Shown: positions 36,734 to 46,239, counted from the stretch's first letter. The stretch: 64,000 nt of DNA from Clostridia bacterium (GCA_030625885.1 DAOUPZ010000012.1:43216-107215), one strand, 5' to 3'. The notes: a model not told the origin generated them from the letters alone. A program made the numbers and translations.

Positions 36734-38053
36734 ATGAAAAAAATTACTATTTTAGTACTTGCTCTACTATTAACAATTCATCAAATCATTATCCCTATTT
36801 CTAACAAAACGGCACAAGCAGCGATTACCACTAGTCAAATGACGATAGAACAAAAAGCAGATGATATAATACATACAGCAGTTGATTTAATTGGAAAAGC
36901 AACTTACAACCAATATGTATATAACACCGAAACTTTAGAGTTTGGTTGCAGCGGTTTTATATTATATGTATTTCGTCAAAACGGGATAGACCTTAATACC
37001 AGGAATACTCAGTTTCAGGCGGAATTAGGTGAATATGTACCGAAAGATCAGTTACAAAAAGGAGATTTAGTATTTTTTGACTCAAATCCTAATGATGAGT
37101 ATCCTGTAACACATGACGGGATATATATTGGTGATAATAAAATAATTCATATGGCTGATACTACAAATAATGTTATTATTTCGGATTTAGACAGCAAAGC
37201 ATATTATCGTGATTATTATGTTATGGCTCGCCGTGTAATTCCCGGTTACATGCCTTCGGAAAACCCTACTGTAGGGGATAAAATTGTTGATATGGCAGAT
37301 CGTTTAATCGGGAAAACACAATATGGCTCTTACAATGAAACGACACTTACTTTCTATAATGCCGGATTTACGTACTATTTGTATCAGTCATTCGGTTATG
37401 ATTTGACAAGCAAAATTTATGCCAAAGAACAATCGAAATTAGGTGTGTATGTGCCTAAAGATCAGTTGCAAAAAGGAGATTTGGTGTTCTTTTCAAATGA
37501 TGCCAATAGAGAAGAGGTTAAGCTTGTTGGGATTTATGCCGGCAATAATAACGTAATTATTAATGCAAGCTCTTCTACGGGTGTGGTCAAACGCTATATG
37601 TCCACATATTTTTATAAAAATAATTATATGACGGCACGACGAATAATATCAAATAACACGCCGCAAGTTAGTAAAGCAGACCAGATTGTAACTATGGCAC
37701 ATAGTTTAATTGGTAAAGTTAATTACGGTTATACCTATGATGAAACCACACTCACATTTAATAACGCCGGATTTACCTATTATCTGTATAAGATGAATGG
37801 TATTGATTTAAAATATAAATTCGCAAGCCATCAATCCAAATTGGGAATTTATGTCCCAAAAGATCAATTACAAAAGGGAGACGTTGTTTTCTTTTCCAAA
37901 GACGTCAGTCCGGATAAAATATTTCTTTCAGGGGTTTATATAGGTGATCATCAAGTTATTATGAATGCTAATTACAAAACAGGTGTTATTGTATGCGATA
38001 TATCTACGGGTTATTATGCAAGAAATTATATGACCGCTCGTCGTATGCAGTAA
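36734..38053 (+). CDS. Secreted triple NlpC/P60 protein, one active and two degenerate domains
   Basis: The 439-residue product has a signal peptide (MKKITILVLALLLT to TAQAA) and three NlpC/P60-type domains of about 130 residues. Each contains YVPKDQLQKGD(L/V)VFF. Domain 1 keeps the Cys-His-His set (Cys72 in FGCSGF, His127 in THDGIYIG, His139 in IIHMAD), so it can cleave peptidoglycan peptides. In domains 2 and 3 the same three positions are Asn, Leu and Asn in both copies. Those domains cannot catalyse and probably bind wall or assist domain 1. The start ATG 36734 has AAGGGAG 7 nt upstream; an upstream ATG at 36716 lacks one. A strong terminator follows. Confidence 0.9.
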   Translation: MKKITILVLALLLTIHQIIIPISNKTAQAAITTSQMTIEQKADDIIHTAVDLIGKATYNQYVYNTETLEFGCSGFILYVFRQNGIDLNTRNTQFQAELGEYVPKDQLQKGDLVFFDSNPNDEYPVTHDGIYIGDNKIIHMADTTNNVIISDLDSKAYYRDYYVMARRVIPGYMPSENPTVGDKIVDMADRLIGKTQYGSYNETTLTFYNAGFTYYLYQSFGYDLTSKIYAKEQSKLGVYVPKDQLQKGDLVFFSNDANREEVKLVGIYAGNNNVIINASSSTGVVKRYMSTYFYKNNYMTARRIISNNTPQVSKADQIVTMAHSLIGKVNYGYTYDETTLTFNNAGFTYYLYKMNGIDLKYKFASHQSKLGIYVPKDQLQKGDVVFFSKDVSPDKIFLSGVYIGDHQVIMNANYKTGVIVCDISTGYYARNYMTARRMQ

Positions 38054-38118
38054 TAATGTTTATTGATGCATTAAAAATAAAACCCGGTAATATTTAAGCG
38101 GATTTAATCTTTTTCTTA

Positions 38119-38155
38119 AAGGCTACCCCCCCTTAATTTAAGGGGGGGTAGCCTT
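38119..38155. terminator. Terminator after the NlpC/P60 gene
   Basis: A perfect 18-base stem of AAGGCTACCCCCCCTTAA and its complement with seven C/G pairs. It can act in both directions between convergent genes. Confidence 0.8.
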
Positions 38156-38223
38156 ACTTAGTCTGATAGACACAGCACGGTGCAATAAAACCAGTGGAGA
38201 TGTCCTAGATAAGCTGATGTTAA

Positions 38224-38634
38224 TTATAATTTTTGTTCTATTTCCGTAACACATTCTGTTTTGATTTTTTCAACCAGGGATTGGAGGGCATCTATAACAT
38301 GTGGTCTAATATCACCACCTACCAGTACATACATTATATCATCACCAACCTCAAGCCGACCTTCATTAAGCCAAACTTTAACGTAGAAGATGCCTTCCAT
38401 TTTACGAGTTTCCGCAACCACCGCATCCACTTTCACTGCATCATAAGCAAATTCCATTCCTTTTACCAACGAACCATCATCAAGCCCTTGTCGGACCTTG
38501 GCTTTAGGCGTCTGACGCACAACGCCATTATGGACTAAAAACATCCCTTCCTGTAAAGCCATTGGATCCGCTTTTGCTTCTTTGAGCCATTCATCAATAG
38601 ATGGTGATACTTTTTTTGTTTTTTTATTAATCAT
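38224..38634 (-). CDS. MoaE-family molybdopterin synthase-like protein
   Basis: The 136-residue protein follows the MoaE fold: SPSIDEWLKEAKADPMA, GMFLVHNGVVR, a long basic middle, VVAETRKMEGI, VKVWLNEGRLEVGDDIMYVLVGGDIRPHV. It is the small family found in anaerobes annotated as molybdenum cofactor biosynthesis MoaE; sulfur transfer to precursor Z is the textbook role. No MoaD or other Mo-cofactor gene is nearby. The start is ATG 38634, 11 nt after AAGGAG; a GTG at 38646 overlaps the ribosome site. Confidence 0.75.
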   Translation of the reverse strand: MINKKTKKVSPSIDEWLKEAKADPMALQEGMFLVHNGVVRQTPKAKVRQGLDDGSLVKGMEFAYDAVKVDAVVAETRKMEGIFYVKVWLNEGRLEVGDDIMYVLVGGDIRPHVIDALQSLVEKIKTECVTEIEQKL

Positions 38635-39058
38635 AAACCAACACACTCCTTATTTTTTAAAATAATTGTGTTATCATACGGGGTTGTTAGTTTTGATATT
38701 GTCACACTCAAAAAGAAATCTAACAATATTACCAATAACCCTCATGACACATCTGCACCTCTTTATTAAAAGCGTTCCCATCAATACTACTATTATAACT
38801 TAAAATTAATATGTCGTAATAACTATTTAGCCCGTGGACTTAAAAAAATCAGGAACTTTTGCCACCAGCATAATTCTATTTCCGCCCAATGACTTCACTT
38901 CTTCGATAACTTTTTTCGGCATCAACGCCTCCAACCCTCTCATCATTGTCACTTTCAATAAGTTCCCAGCATTTGACCAATCCCGTCGGCGGTGGATAAT
39001 TAAGTGAAATTTCCAACTTAAATGAACCCTCCCAAACATCTAAACTATACCAGCAATT
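38635..39058. other. Intergenic region with a decayed frame
   Basis: About 420 bp. Apart from the small frame at 38827-39039 and its shifted neighbours, I see no repeats or structures of note. Confidence 0.3.
38827..39039 (-). pseudogene. Possible frameshifted fragment
   Basis: The 70-codon frame ends in a natural-looking segment (ALMPKKVIEEVKSLGGN), while an overlapping frame reads VWEGSFKLEISLNYPPPTG, similar to the end of Gmad2-type domains of sporulation proteins. Two partial frames in different phases suggest a broken gene. The identity is uncertain. Confidence 0.25.
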
Positions 39059-40030
39059 CTACTCAAACCATGAATCGATACGAACTTTTACATTTTCCTT
39101 TAAGTTTTGATAAAAGAATTCATAATCGTACGCATGGTACACTCCGGTTTTAAAAATACCAAGTATCGGGGGATAATCATCCGGAGTAATATCTGTAATC
39201 TTCAGCGTTCCCCGCACAGGATCAATATAAGCTCCACAAAGATTAGGAACTTCTTTTATTATTTCTCCCTTATAATTTGTAAAAACAGCTTCTATATTTA
39301 AAGACTTGTCCGCTTTTTCGCTAGTCGTTTTCCAATTAAGAGGATTGATCGAAAGTGTTTTTTTAGGAACAATTATGGATGACTGAACACAAGGAGCCTC
39401 ACTGTTGAAGGTTACGATAACACCTGTATCATTTTCACCTTGTGCCATTTTTAAATGGGGATATTCGTTTATGTCATCCTCTGTTACCCGCCACCCTATC
39501 AAGTAGGCTGCCACCAACAAATCATCCAGTTCTTTTTGTCCGAAAAATTCTTTTAAAAGCCGCAGTGACATCTGAGAACCTTGGCTGAATCCTGCAAGTA
39601 TAACGGGACGCCCATTGTTGTAATGATCCATATAATAGGAAAAGGCTTCTCGCACATCATTGTATGCAAGATTAATATATGGCTGGGCTTCTTTCGCTTT
39701 CAAGTTTAAAATATTTAATCCAACCTGTCGGTAATATGGTGCATACATCCGGCAGTTATCCTCATAAATTCCACGCTCCATATTTAATGAACCGATAAAT
39801 TTTTCTTTTATTTTGTTGTTCTCTAAACTCATATTGTAGGAATTATCATTCCCTCTATACACTGTTGGTGCAATCAAAAACAAATCAACTGGTTTATTTT
39901 CTCCAACACCAAGATATGCCCAATTTTGACTTTCTGAGTATATGGATTTTTCGCTTTGTAAATTACATCCCGTTAACACACAGCTTATTATCAGAATAAT
40001 AACTAAACTGCTGCGTACAGCCTTCTTCAT
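39059..40030 (-). CDS. DUF3089 alpha/beta-hydrolase lipoprotein
   Basis: The 323-residue product has a lipoprotein signal (lipobox VLTGC, Cys22) and one DUF3089 domain: VDLFLIAPTVY, MYAPYYRQVG, DVREAFSYYMDHYNNGRP, and the nucleophile elbow GFSQGS (Ser149). The fold predicts an esterase- or lipase-like serine hydrolase on the cell surface; the substrate is unknown. The same family occurs as a fused double domain at 50819-52774, which suggests a local family expansion. Confidence 0.85.
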   Translation of the reverse strand: MKKAVRSSLVIILIISCVLTGCNLQSEKSIYSESQNWAYLGVGENKPVDLFLIAPTVYRGNDNSYNMSLENNKIKEKFIGSLNMERGIYEDNCRMYAPYYRQVGLNILNLKAKEAQPYINLAYNDVREAFSYYMDHYNNGRPVILAGFSQGSQMSLRLLKEFFGQKELDDLLVAAYLIGWRVTEDDINEYPHLKMAQGENDTGVIVTFNSEAPCVQSSIIVPKKTLSINPLNWKTTSEKADKSLNIEAVFTNYKGEIIKEVPNLCGAYIDPVRGTLKITDITPDDYPPILGIFKTGVYHAYDYEFFYQNLKENVKVRIDSWFE

Positions 40031-40188
40031 ATATATTTAAACCTCCTAAAGTTAAATATGTACTTAATTTAATTTCGTTCATTTTAAAATAAAAAGCTTC
40101 TCTCCTACTGAACGTTTAGAAAACAGAAACGGTAGTTCGGGATAAATAAAGTTCAGCATAAATCTACGCCAAGCTTTTTTATCGCTTA

Positions 40189-41019
40189 TTACAAGACTTT
40201 TATTAAATTTGTTACTTTATCTATTAATCTTTTTTTATCTTGCGGCAATGTGCCTTTTATCTTAATTATATTTGTTGGATGTGTTGTATCAAATATCATT
40301 GGTTGCTTAGGTTCGAGATTTTCTAAAAGTGTTCTTATTTCTACTAATCGTTCGGTTCGGTTTGGAGAAATAAAATCACCTCTTTTTATCATGTTTTCTA
40401 ACTCCGCTCCGTGAGAAACCGTTAGATTCATGGTAATAACTCTATTTGTCATAAATTGATTAATCATTTTAGAAGTTGCAACTGCGTTATCTACGGATTC
40501 ACCTTCACCAGCTATTCCATACATAATAATAGAATCAAATGGTATTTTTGATTCGTTAAGTTTCTTTGCTTGTTTAACTGCTTCATTTACTGTATGACTT
40601 TTATTCATCAATTTTAATATATCATCTCTACCTGTTTCAAAACCGATATAGAGCAATCTAAGCCCCGCATCATGAAGAATGGAGAGTTCCTCAACTGAAT
40701 ATTTGGAAATATTCTTTATGGACGCATATGAGGCCACACACGCGCAATAAGGCAAATGTTGATGTATCATATCTAGCAATCGCTTCATTTTGTCGAATCC
40801 TATTGAAATAGGATCTGCACCTGTCAAAAATACTTTTTCAGTATAGGTATATCCATTTACCAATTGCATTTCTATATCCGAAAATGGAACTTCACCGTAT
40901 TTATCATCTTTATACATAGAACAGAATACGCATTTGTTATACGAACATCCTGATGTTACCGGTAGTAAAAAAGTAGTCATTTCATCCTGCGGATAATAAA
41001 CTGTATCGTTTCTATACAT
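40189..41019 (-). CDS. Radical SAM protein, CX4CX2C type
   Basis: The 276-residue protein has the cluster motif Cys25-X4-Cys30-X2-Cys33 in TSGCSYNKCVFCSMY, one residue longer than the usual CX3CX2C. The radical SAM barrel follows: KVFLTGADPIS, LRLLYIGFETGRDDIL, MYGIAGEGE. This arrangement is seen in a subfamily of COG1032 radical SAM proteins of anaerobes. The reaction is unknown. The start is ATG 41019 with AAGGAAGGG upstream; the longer frame from 41061 starts without a ribosome site. Confidence 0.85.
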   Translation of the reverse strand: MYRNDTVYYPQDEMTTFLLPVTSGCSYNKCVFCSMYKDDKYGEVPFSDIEMQLVNGYTYTEKVFLTGADPISIGFDKMKRLLDMIHQHLPYCACVASYASIKNISKYSVEELSILHDAGLRLLYIGFETGRDDILKLMNKSHTVNEAVKQAKKLNESKIPFDSIIMYGIAGEGESVDNAVATSKMINQFMTNRVITMNLTVSHGAELENMIKRGDFISPNRTERLVEIRTLLENLEPKQPMIFDTTHPTNIIKIKGTLPQDKKRLIDKVTNLIKVL

Positions 41020-41994
41020 AATTATAACCCTTCCTTTCGCTTCGCACAAAACAGGAAACACAATAGAACATCTTGGCTGTGAGTAAACTACAAAACCAAA
41101 TCATTCAAAAGAACATGCCGTACATTTACGGAAGAATTTAAAAACTAAAGTGTTGACAATCCACTATTCTGCATTAATAGCTTCTTGTTCTAACTTGCAG
41201 TTGTTTTCCTACCATATTGTATTGACTATCAACCAACCTCAGACGTCTATTTTTATCGTTTCCTGTTAGCTTTTTTGTATACTTGCTATATATTTAGCCA
41301 CTTTATTCAAATGTTACCTAATACCTTGTAAAGTAGTGTATATATTATATAAGTAATTTCTTTACACTACAATGAAAAGGGGTAGATTTCTTTGTTTTTT
41401 ACCCGCTTTTTTTAGGATATACTTAATTATTCCCTATATTTATTTAAATATATTTAGGCATAGAAAAGGTCCTCGGTATACTTTCCCCAAGGACCTTCAT
41501 TTTCAAGAATGTTGCGTTTCTTAAGAATCGATTCGATTTAGCTTAGGTATATCCTACAATATGTGGTACTCTTGAATTTTCTATGCATTTACACTTTATA
41601 TCGAATAAACACCCTAACTTTGGACAAAATCTTGTTAATGCTCTCTATTTTTTAGAATTACATTTTGTTATCGCTTCAATATCTATAATCTAAAAAGAAA
41701 AGAATATAGGTTTTTATCATTACATATATCTAACAACTTGGATAGGTTACACTAAACTGGACAGTCATAAGTTCTCCGAAGATTTTATAAAAAAAGATAA
41801 CACTCCAATCTGATTTTGTGGTATCCTTTTAGCTTCGAAACCATAAAGGAGGTACATCGTCAGTGGAGAGTTATTTTAACCCTTGATTTTACTGGTTTAT
41901 TTTATCTTCGTGTCATAAGGCATACTGTCTCAACCTGTGTTCTTATAGAGAGATAATACTGATACGCAAAACTAGATGTTCATAATAGGGGTGG
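41020..41994. other. Long intergenic region, hairpins and repeats, possible IS relics
   Basis: There is no convincing gene in 975 bp. It holds a GGGTA/TACCC hairpin with a T-run (about 41380-41412) and a terminator-like hairpin AAGGTCCT/AAGGACCTT at 41466-41497. Repeat 1 copy A lies at 41607-41673. A hairpin-plus-AGGAGG block at 41790-41880 resembles the leader of a transposase gene but leads into a frame of only seven codons. A decayed insertion is the best guess for the last part. Confidence 0.4.
41607..41673. repeat. Dispersed repeat 1, copy A
   Basis: ACCCTAACTTTGGACAAAAT and what follows match 55413-55479 at about 83% by manual alignment. Both copies lie downstream of a minus-strand gene. 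Confidence 0.6.
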
Positions 41995-42417
41995 TTAGGG
42001 AGTTGCCCCCTCATAAAAATCATAGTTTATCTTTTGCTTTTCTATCAATATAGAATTCTGATTGAGTTTCTTTAGCACCTCATTCATAATACTTTTCATC
42101 TGCTCATCGTTGGCATTGTAGAAAGTATATATAAGGCTATTTTCCTTGGTAACAACGTCTTTTTCATCCTTATATGATCCCTCACCGTGACTCATGGTAT
42201 AACCGTCAATATATTTAAGGCATATAGTGGATACAATCTTTTCCGCTTCTTCACTGTCAATAATCTGGGTATAAGTGTCTTTGTCGTTTAAGCCAATATA
42301 CATGGTATATTTGACTGCACTTTTTTTCATCAGGATGTCCTGGTTTTGTATAACACAGCCTGTAAAAATAACTATCATCAGAACATTTATTATTATGAAA
42401 AAATTATGTTTTTTCAC
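41995..42417 (-). CDS. DUF3574-like lipoprotein
   Basis: The 140-residue product begins VKKHNFFIIINVLMIVIFTGC, a lipoprotein signal, from GTG 42417 with AAGGAG 4 nt upstream. A longer frame to 42474 has no ribosome site and hides the signal. The mature part (YTMYIGLNDKDTYTQII, GYTMSHGEGSYKDE, ENSLIYTFYN) matches the small DUF3574 family. The function is unknown. Confidence 0.7.
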   Translation of the reverse strand: MKKHNFFIIINVLMIVIFTGCVIQNQDILMKKSAVKYTMYIGLNDKDTYTQIIDSEEAEKIVSTICLKYIDGYTMSHGEGSYKDEKDVVTKENSLIYTFYNANDEQMKSIMNEVLKKLNQNSILIEKQKINYDFYEGATP

Positions 42418-42613
42418 TCTACTCCTTCTTTCCAAAAAATAGTCACTAGATTTTTTTGAGCCAGTCATTCTCAATTGTAAGTTGTATTTTTCCCATTTTA
42501 TGCGAACCCTCTTTTCTGACAGTTTCCTGTCCTTTATTATATCAGATTCACTTAGATTTTCGAAGATTTGTCTTGTTTTATGGGTTTATTATACTTTTTG
42601 AGATAAGAAGCTC

Positions 42614-43879
42614 TTACTCAGAAAAGAAATAATTTAAATCAACTAATGTCCAGTCAATGGCTCCAGGTACTTTCAACCAAATTTTTCGTTCTCCAGGTAC
42701 AGCAACAATTTGATGCACAGTGACATCGATATCATTGGGTTCTATGTTCGGTTTAGTAGCACCCTTACCAAACTTTCCGTTTCCCAGATGCAATGGCTCA
42801 TCCATTATTTTCATCATCACGTCCGCATCAATTTGCCCTTTATTTTCTTCGGCCAAAGCATTGAGATTATCCCAACGGCGCACGGAATGACTTTCGGATT
42901 CAATAATGGGCTTTCCCCAACTTTCAAGTCTAAACTCATTGGTCGTAACCAAAAGTCCAGGGGAATCAGCTTCCCTAAGCTTTGTTTCATTACAATCATT
43001 TTCATAGCATAAGCCCATTTTGCTATCACAAATATTGACTAACATCCCCATATTGGAACGAATAGTTGTCAAACCATTAGACAAAAATTTTAAGTCTTCA
43101 GATTCAAGCAAGATTGCTAAAAGCTCATTCATATACGGAGTGCGGTCAGAAAGTACCTTGAGGCCCGCAGACTTCAAGCCACTGTTAGTTTCCAAGAACA
43201 AACCCTTCTGGTTAATTCCTGAGATGGCATTGATCCAGCCTGCATAACCAATTATGGCTGTTTCCACACTTTCGTCGTTAGGTTTGAACAAAACAACACC
43301 AAAGGCAGAGGAACAACGTTGGAACAAATTCAACCAATCGAAATTTCGTCCAACAACTGTCTGTCCATCTTTTGTATAATCTCCCCAAGTAGCTAAACAA
43401 GAGCACGCACCGAAACCTTCTGGACCAAATGCCTCCGAAACATGCAGTACTGCAGCAGTCATACTCTGATCAAGCAAAATGAGCTTGTCAAGTTCAAGAC
43501 CGGATGTTTCCGAAATACCTCTGAGTAATTCGCGCTGCGAATGCGGCAGTCCGCTCCATGCTACATCAACAACTTCTTCTTTTAGGCGTTCAAAGCTTGC
43601 TACACCACCTTTGATTATATTATCTTCAATGGTGCTTCGGTACATAAAATTGATTTCATCTTTGAGCAAAGTTCCATACTGACAGCCCATCTCGTAATAA
43701 GTTCCTTCGAGCACGGTGACATTCACTCCGTCAATCTTATAGCGTTCTCCCTGCTCGTAAGAAGCAACAAGCGTGCTTTCGCTATCCATCGTTCCGGCAC
43801 TCTCTGTCGTTACACACCCACTAAGCGTGAACAATACAATCAAAACAATTGATACCAATTTAATGATTTCTCTTTTCAT
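42614..43879 (-). CDS. C45-family Ntn-hydrolase lipoprotein
   Basis: The 421-residue product has a lipobox (LSGC, Cys22) followed by a C45/acyl-CoA:6-aminopenicillanate acyltransferase-type domain. Key segments are LEGTYYEMGCQYG (about 57), the likely nucleophile Cys161 in FGACSCLATWGDYTKDG with RNFDW after it, and GLLVTTNEFRL near 310. Members hydrolyse linear amides or transfer acyl groups and mature by self-cleavage before the cysteine. A lipid-anchored, extracellular form is less usual and suggests a role outside the cell, such as acyl-amide degradation. The start ATG has AGGAGG upstream. Confidence 0.85.
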   Translation of the reverse strand: MKREIIKLVSIVLIVLFTLSGCVTTESAGTMDSESTLVASYEQGERYKIDGVNVTVLEGTYYEMGCQYGTLLKDEINFMYRSTIEDNIIKGGVASFERLKEEVVDVAWSGLPHSQRELLRGISETSGLELDKLILLDQSMTAAVLHVSEAFGPEGFGACSCLATWGDYTKDGQTVVGRNFDWLNLFQRCSSAFGVVLFKPNDESVETAIIGYAGWINAISGINQKGLFLETNSGLKSAGLKVLSDRTPYMNELLAILLESEDLKFLSNGLTTIRSNMGMLVNICDSKMGLCYENDCNETKLREADSPGLLVTTNEFRLESWGKPIIESESHSVRRWDNLNALAEENKGQIDADVMMKIMDEPLHLGNGKFGKGATKPNIEPNDIDVTVHQIVAVPGERKIWLKVPGAIDWTLVDLNYFFSE

Positions 43880-44135
43880 AGTTGCCTCCTTATGTTAAAT
43901 TAGCAGCCATCCGGTTCTCGGAATAGCTATGAAGATTCTCTGTACGCTCAGTACAAAATATCAGCAAAGCATCCGCTTTACATCCATATTTTACCACACA
44001 AGTAATCGAAAGTCCATCACGCTTCAATGCAAAGCAAGTCAAACCCATAAGTGGGAAGACTCATCGGGTAATACATTTACACAATTTTTTAAAAAAGAAA
44101 AAACAGGGCCATAAATCTCCCTGCCAGCTATATAT

Positions 44136-44450
44136 CTATAATACGTTTATCCAATCTCTCTTACTACACAGCACCCTAATAATTGTAACTGTTTTATTCT
44201 CTTCAGTATCAATATAAAATACAATATAATTATCTACAATAATTTTTCGTACACCTTTATTGGCCAATGTTTCATCAGCTGCTAGAGCATTTCTCAATGG
44301 CATGTCTTCTAGAGTACTAATACCTTTAGCAATTTTAGAAACCACCTTTTTTGCAATTCCAGAATCTAAAAATTCTCTGGATATATAAGCACCAATTTCA
44401 TATAGATCCTTTTCAGCAGTTTCAGTAATTTGAATATTATAAGTTCTCAT
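44136..44450 (-). CDS. RelE/ParE-family toxin
   Basis: The 104-residue protein starts MRTYNIQITETAEKDL, the N-terminal helix of RelE/ParE toxins, and ends with VDNYIVFYIDTEENKTVTIIRVL. The start is ATG 44450, next to the antitoxin stop, with AAAAGGA upstream; the frame extends to 44474 without need. It is paired with the antitoxin gene and looks intact. Confidence 0.9.
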   Translation of the reverse strand: MRTYNIQITETAEKDLYEIGAYISREFLDSGIAKKVVSKIAKGISTLEDMPLRNALAADETLANKGVRKIIVDNYIVFYIDTEENKTVTIIRVLCSKRDWINVL

Positions 44451-44451
44451 T

Positions 44452-44709
44452 TTATAAATCCTTTTGTATATCATCTAATGCTTCTTTAAAAGGTCTCACT
44501 TTTTTATTTTCCATAGCCTCTATACCTTCATCAATCAATTTATACAATTCGAATTTACCAACAAGTTTTTCATAAGTATCAATGCTCATTACAGCTAAAT
44601 CTCCTTTGCCATTCTTAGTTATATAGACTGGCTCATTATATTTATGGCAAAAGTTTGAAATTTCATTATATTTATTTCTTAAATCTGAACTTGGTCTTAT
44701 TGATGGCAT
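44452..44709 (-). CDS. Phd/YefM-family antitoxin
   Basis: The 85-residue protein starts MPSIRPSSDLRNKYNEIS and continues PVYITKNGKGDLAVMS, the Phd/YefM DNA-binding fold, then a helical toxin-binding tail. The start is ATG 44709, 6 nt after AGGAGGTG. It is related to the orphan antitoxin at 11044. Confidence 0.9.
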   Translation of the reverse strand: MPSIRPSSDLRNKYNEISNFCHKYNEPVYITKNGKGDLAVMSIDTYEKLVGKFELYKLIDEGIEAMENKKVRPFKEALDDIQKDL

Positions 44710-44833
44710 AAGATACACCTCCTGATTAATTATATCAATATTATATCATAATACCGATATGTTAACAAATCTCATATTTCTCTTTTGCTTTTTCATATTT
44801 CAAGGCAAAGGTCTATCTCTAGTTTTGAGCGCA

Positions 44834-45030
44834 CTAATTTGAATTGTACACTTTATCAATTATAACTTTTGCTTTTTCAAAATCTTCAGTACTCTTAATT
44901 ATTATTTGCAAATCCCCAGTACCAAAGTGACCAACATTACGCATATCACGGGTAAATCCGTCCTCAAGCTCTATATCGTCAGGATTTAATCTTAGATGCA
45001 AAAGAATTTGCTTCTGATATATCTCATAAC
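44834..45030 (-). pseudogene. DUF5655-type C-terminal fragment
   Basis: The frame reads HLRLNPDDIELEDGFTRDM, NVGHFGTGDLQIIIKS, and ends VIIDKVYNSN before TAG. This is the C-terminal part of a DUF5655-type domain, which usually follows nuclease or DUF262 parts. No start or upstream body exists. Confidence 0.65.
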
Positions 45031-45032
45031 GA

Positions 45033-45404
45033 TTAGTGTTCCACCTCTAATATTTCCATTAGTTTTTGACGAAGCTTATTTTCTTCGCCACTCTCATTAG
45101 TTTTAATTCTTAAAATTGGGATATTGTATTTCTGCAAAATATCATCCTTCATCTTATCACGCTCAAGTTGCTTTGGATTATCTCGTTCATTTGTTAATAC
45201 AACGAGTTGATTATTGTAGAATTTTTGATTGCAAAATCCAATAATTTTAGGATGACATCGGTAATGCTCCTTCAAGAGCGTTTTAGGAATATCCTTATAC
45301 AAGTTAATTATTGAAGATAGGAGGCTATTGTCAGCATAACTATATGCACTATCAAGCTGAAATGATTCAAATATTTGCTTTGCGGACTGAACCCCTATTA
45401 TTGG
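45033..45404 (-). pseudogene. SF1 helicase fragment with internal deletion
   Basis: The frame reads FESFQLDSAYSYADNSLLSS, LLKEHYRCHPKIIGFCN, QKFYNNQLVVLT, then jumps to a DUF2726-like tail MKDDILQKYNIPILRIKTNE. These are pieces of a large AAA/UvrD-like helicase of defence islands. The part between motif IV and the tail is lost and no N-terminus remains. Confidence 0.7.
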
Positions 45405-45561
45405 ATATTATCTTAAGTTATCTTCACATTACATAGTATTTAAGCCTTTTATCAAAGTTATCCTTTATTCCCCGGTTCTGCCCTTAACATTGAGACTCCG
45501 CATGCATATCATGCATGCCCTCAATATCAAGGGTACGCTACGACAAACCTAATTGTATCTT

Positions 45562-45760
45562 TTATAGCGCAATACAGACTGTTTCATCTGTATTGCGCAA
45601 ATATTCGTAATACTCACTTGGAACCATGAATTTTGTAAATGAATGTATTCTCTTCGTATTATATTTTTTTACAAATTCACCTATTTCCCTATAAGCTTGT
45701 GCATTGCTTTCAAATTCATTGATATCTAAACACTCATCTTCTAATATTCGGTGTAAGACT
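45562..45760 (-). mobile_element. IS3-family transposase C-terminal remnant
   Basis: The frame carries ILEDECLDINEFESNA, YREIGEFVKKYNTKRIHS, and PSEYYEYLRN, the end of the IS3-type (rve) transposase after the last catalytic Glu. Only about 65 codons remain. A 12-bp perfect hairpin (45567-45598) overlaps its last codons. It lies directly behind the NHLP gene remnant. Confidence 0.7.
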
Positions 45761-45775
45761 AATTGCCCAAACTCT

Positions 45776-46048
45776 TTAGGTATTAAAAGTAGGTAACAAA
45801 ACACCACCTGATACAGCGTCTAAATCTTCATCTGATAGTTCTTCGGTTTTATTCGGTATTACAATATAAGTTACATTATCACTGTTTTCAACTACTTTAA
45901 ACTCCATGCCATCAGGTACTTCCAATCCTTCTTCTTTCATTACTGCAACTGGATCAGAAATGAATCGCTATTTAAATGTCTCATCTTCCCAGCATCGTGA
46001 TACGATTTGTTTCCACTTTTTAGCCTGTTCGTTTGTTTGTTGTTTCAT
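45776..46048 (-). pseudogene. NHLP-type RiPP precursor with internal stop
   Basis: From ATG 46048 (AGGAGG upstream) the frame reads EQAKKWKQIVSRCWEDETFK, a TAG at 45968-45970, then RFISDPVAVMKEEGLEVPDG, MEFKVVENSDNVTYIVIPN, ELSDEDLDAVSGG and a short tail VLLPTFNT before TAA. This is the nitrile-hydratase-like leader peptide used by thiazole/oxazole-modified and related natural products, including the Gly-Gly-type processing site. The internal TAG replaces the Gln that is usual after FK, one base from CAG. With only eight core residues and no modification or export genes nearby, it is probably a broken precursor. Confidence 0.72.
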
Positions 46049-46239
46049 AAAATCCCCTCCTGGTTTTTTATAATTACACTGCAAGATGCTAATACCCAAC
46101 TCTTACACTTATAAAATCATACCCATCAGCTCTACTCCATGAGTATAAGAACCACCAATTTTTATGATGGTATTATTATTTTGGCAAACAATTTCTTAAC
46201 ATCTAAATTACTAATATGCATATTCAATATTAAAATTCA

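Noticed and set aside
41378..41530. A 51-codon plus-strand frame
   Set aside because: It runs through two hairpins and has no ribosome site.
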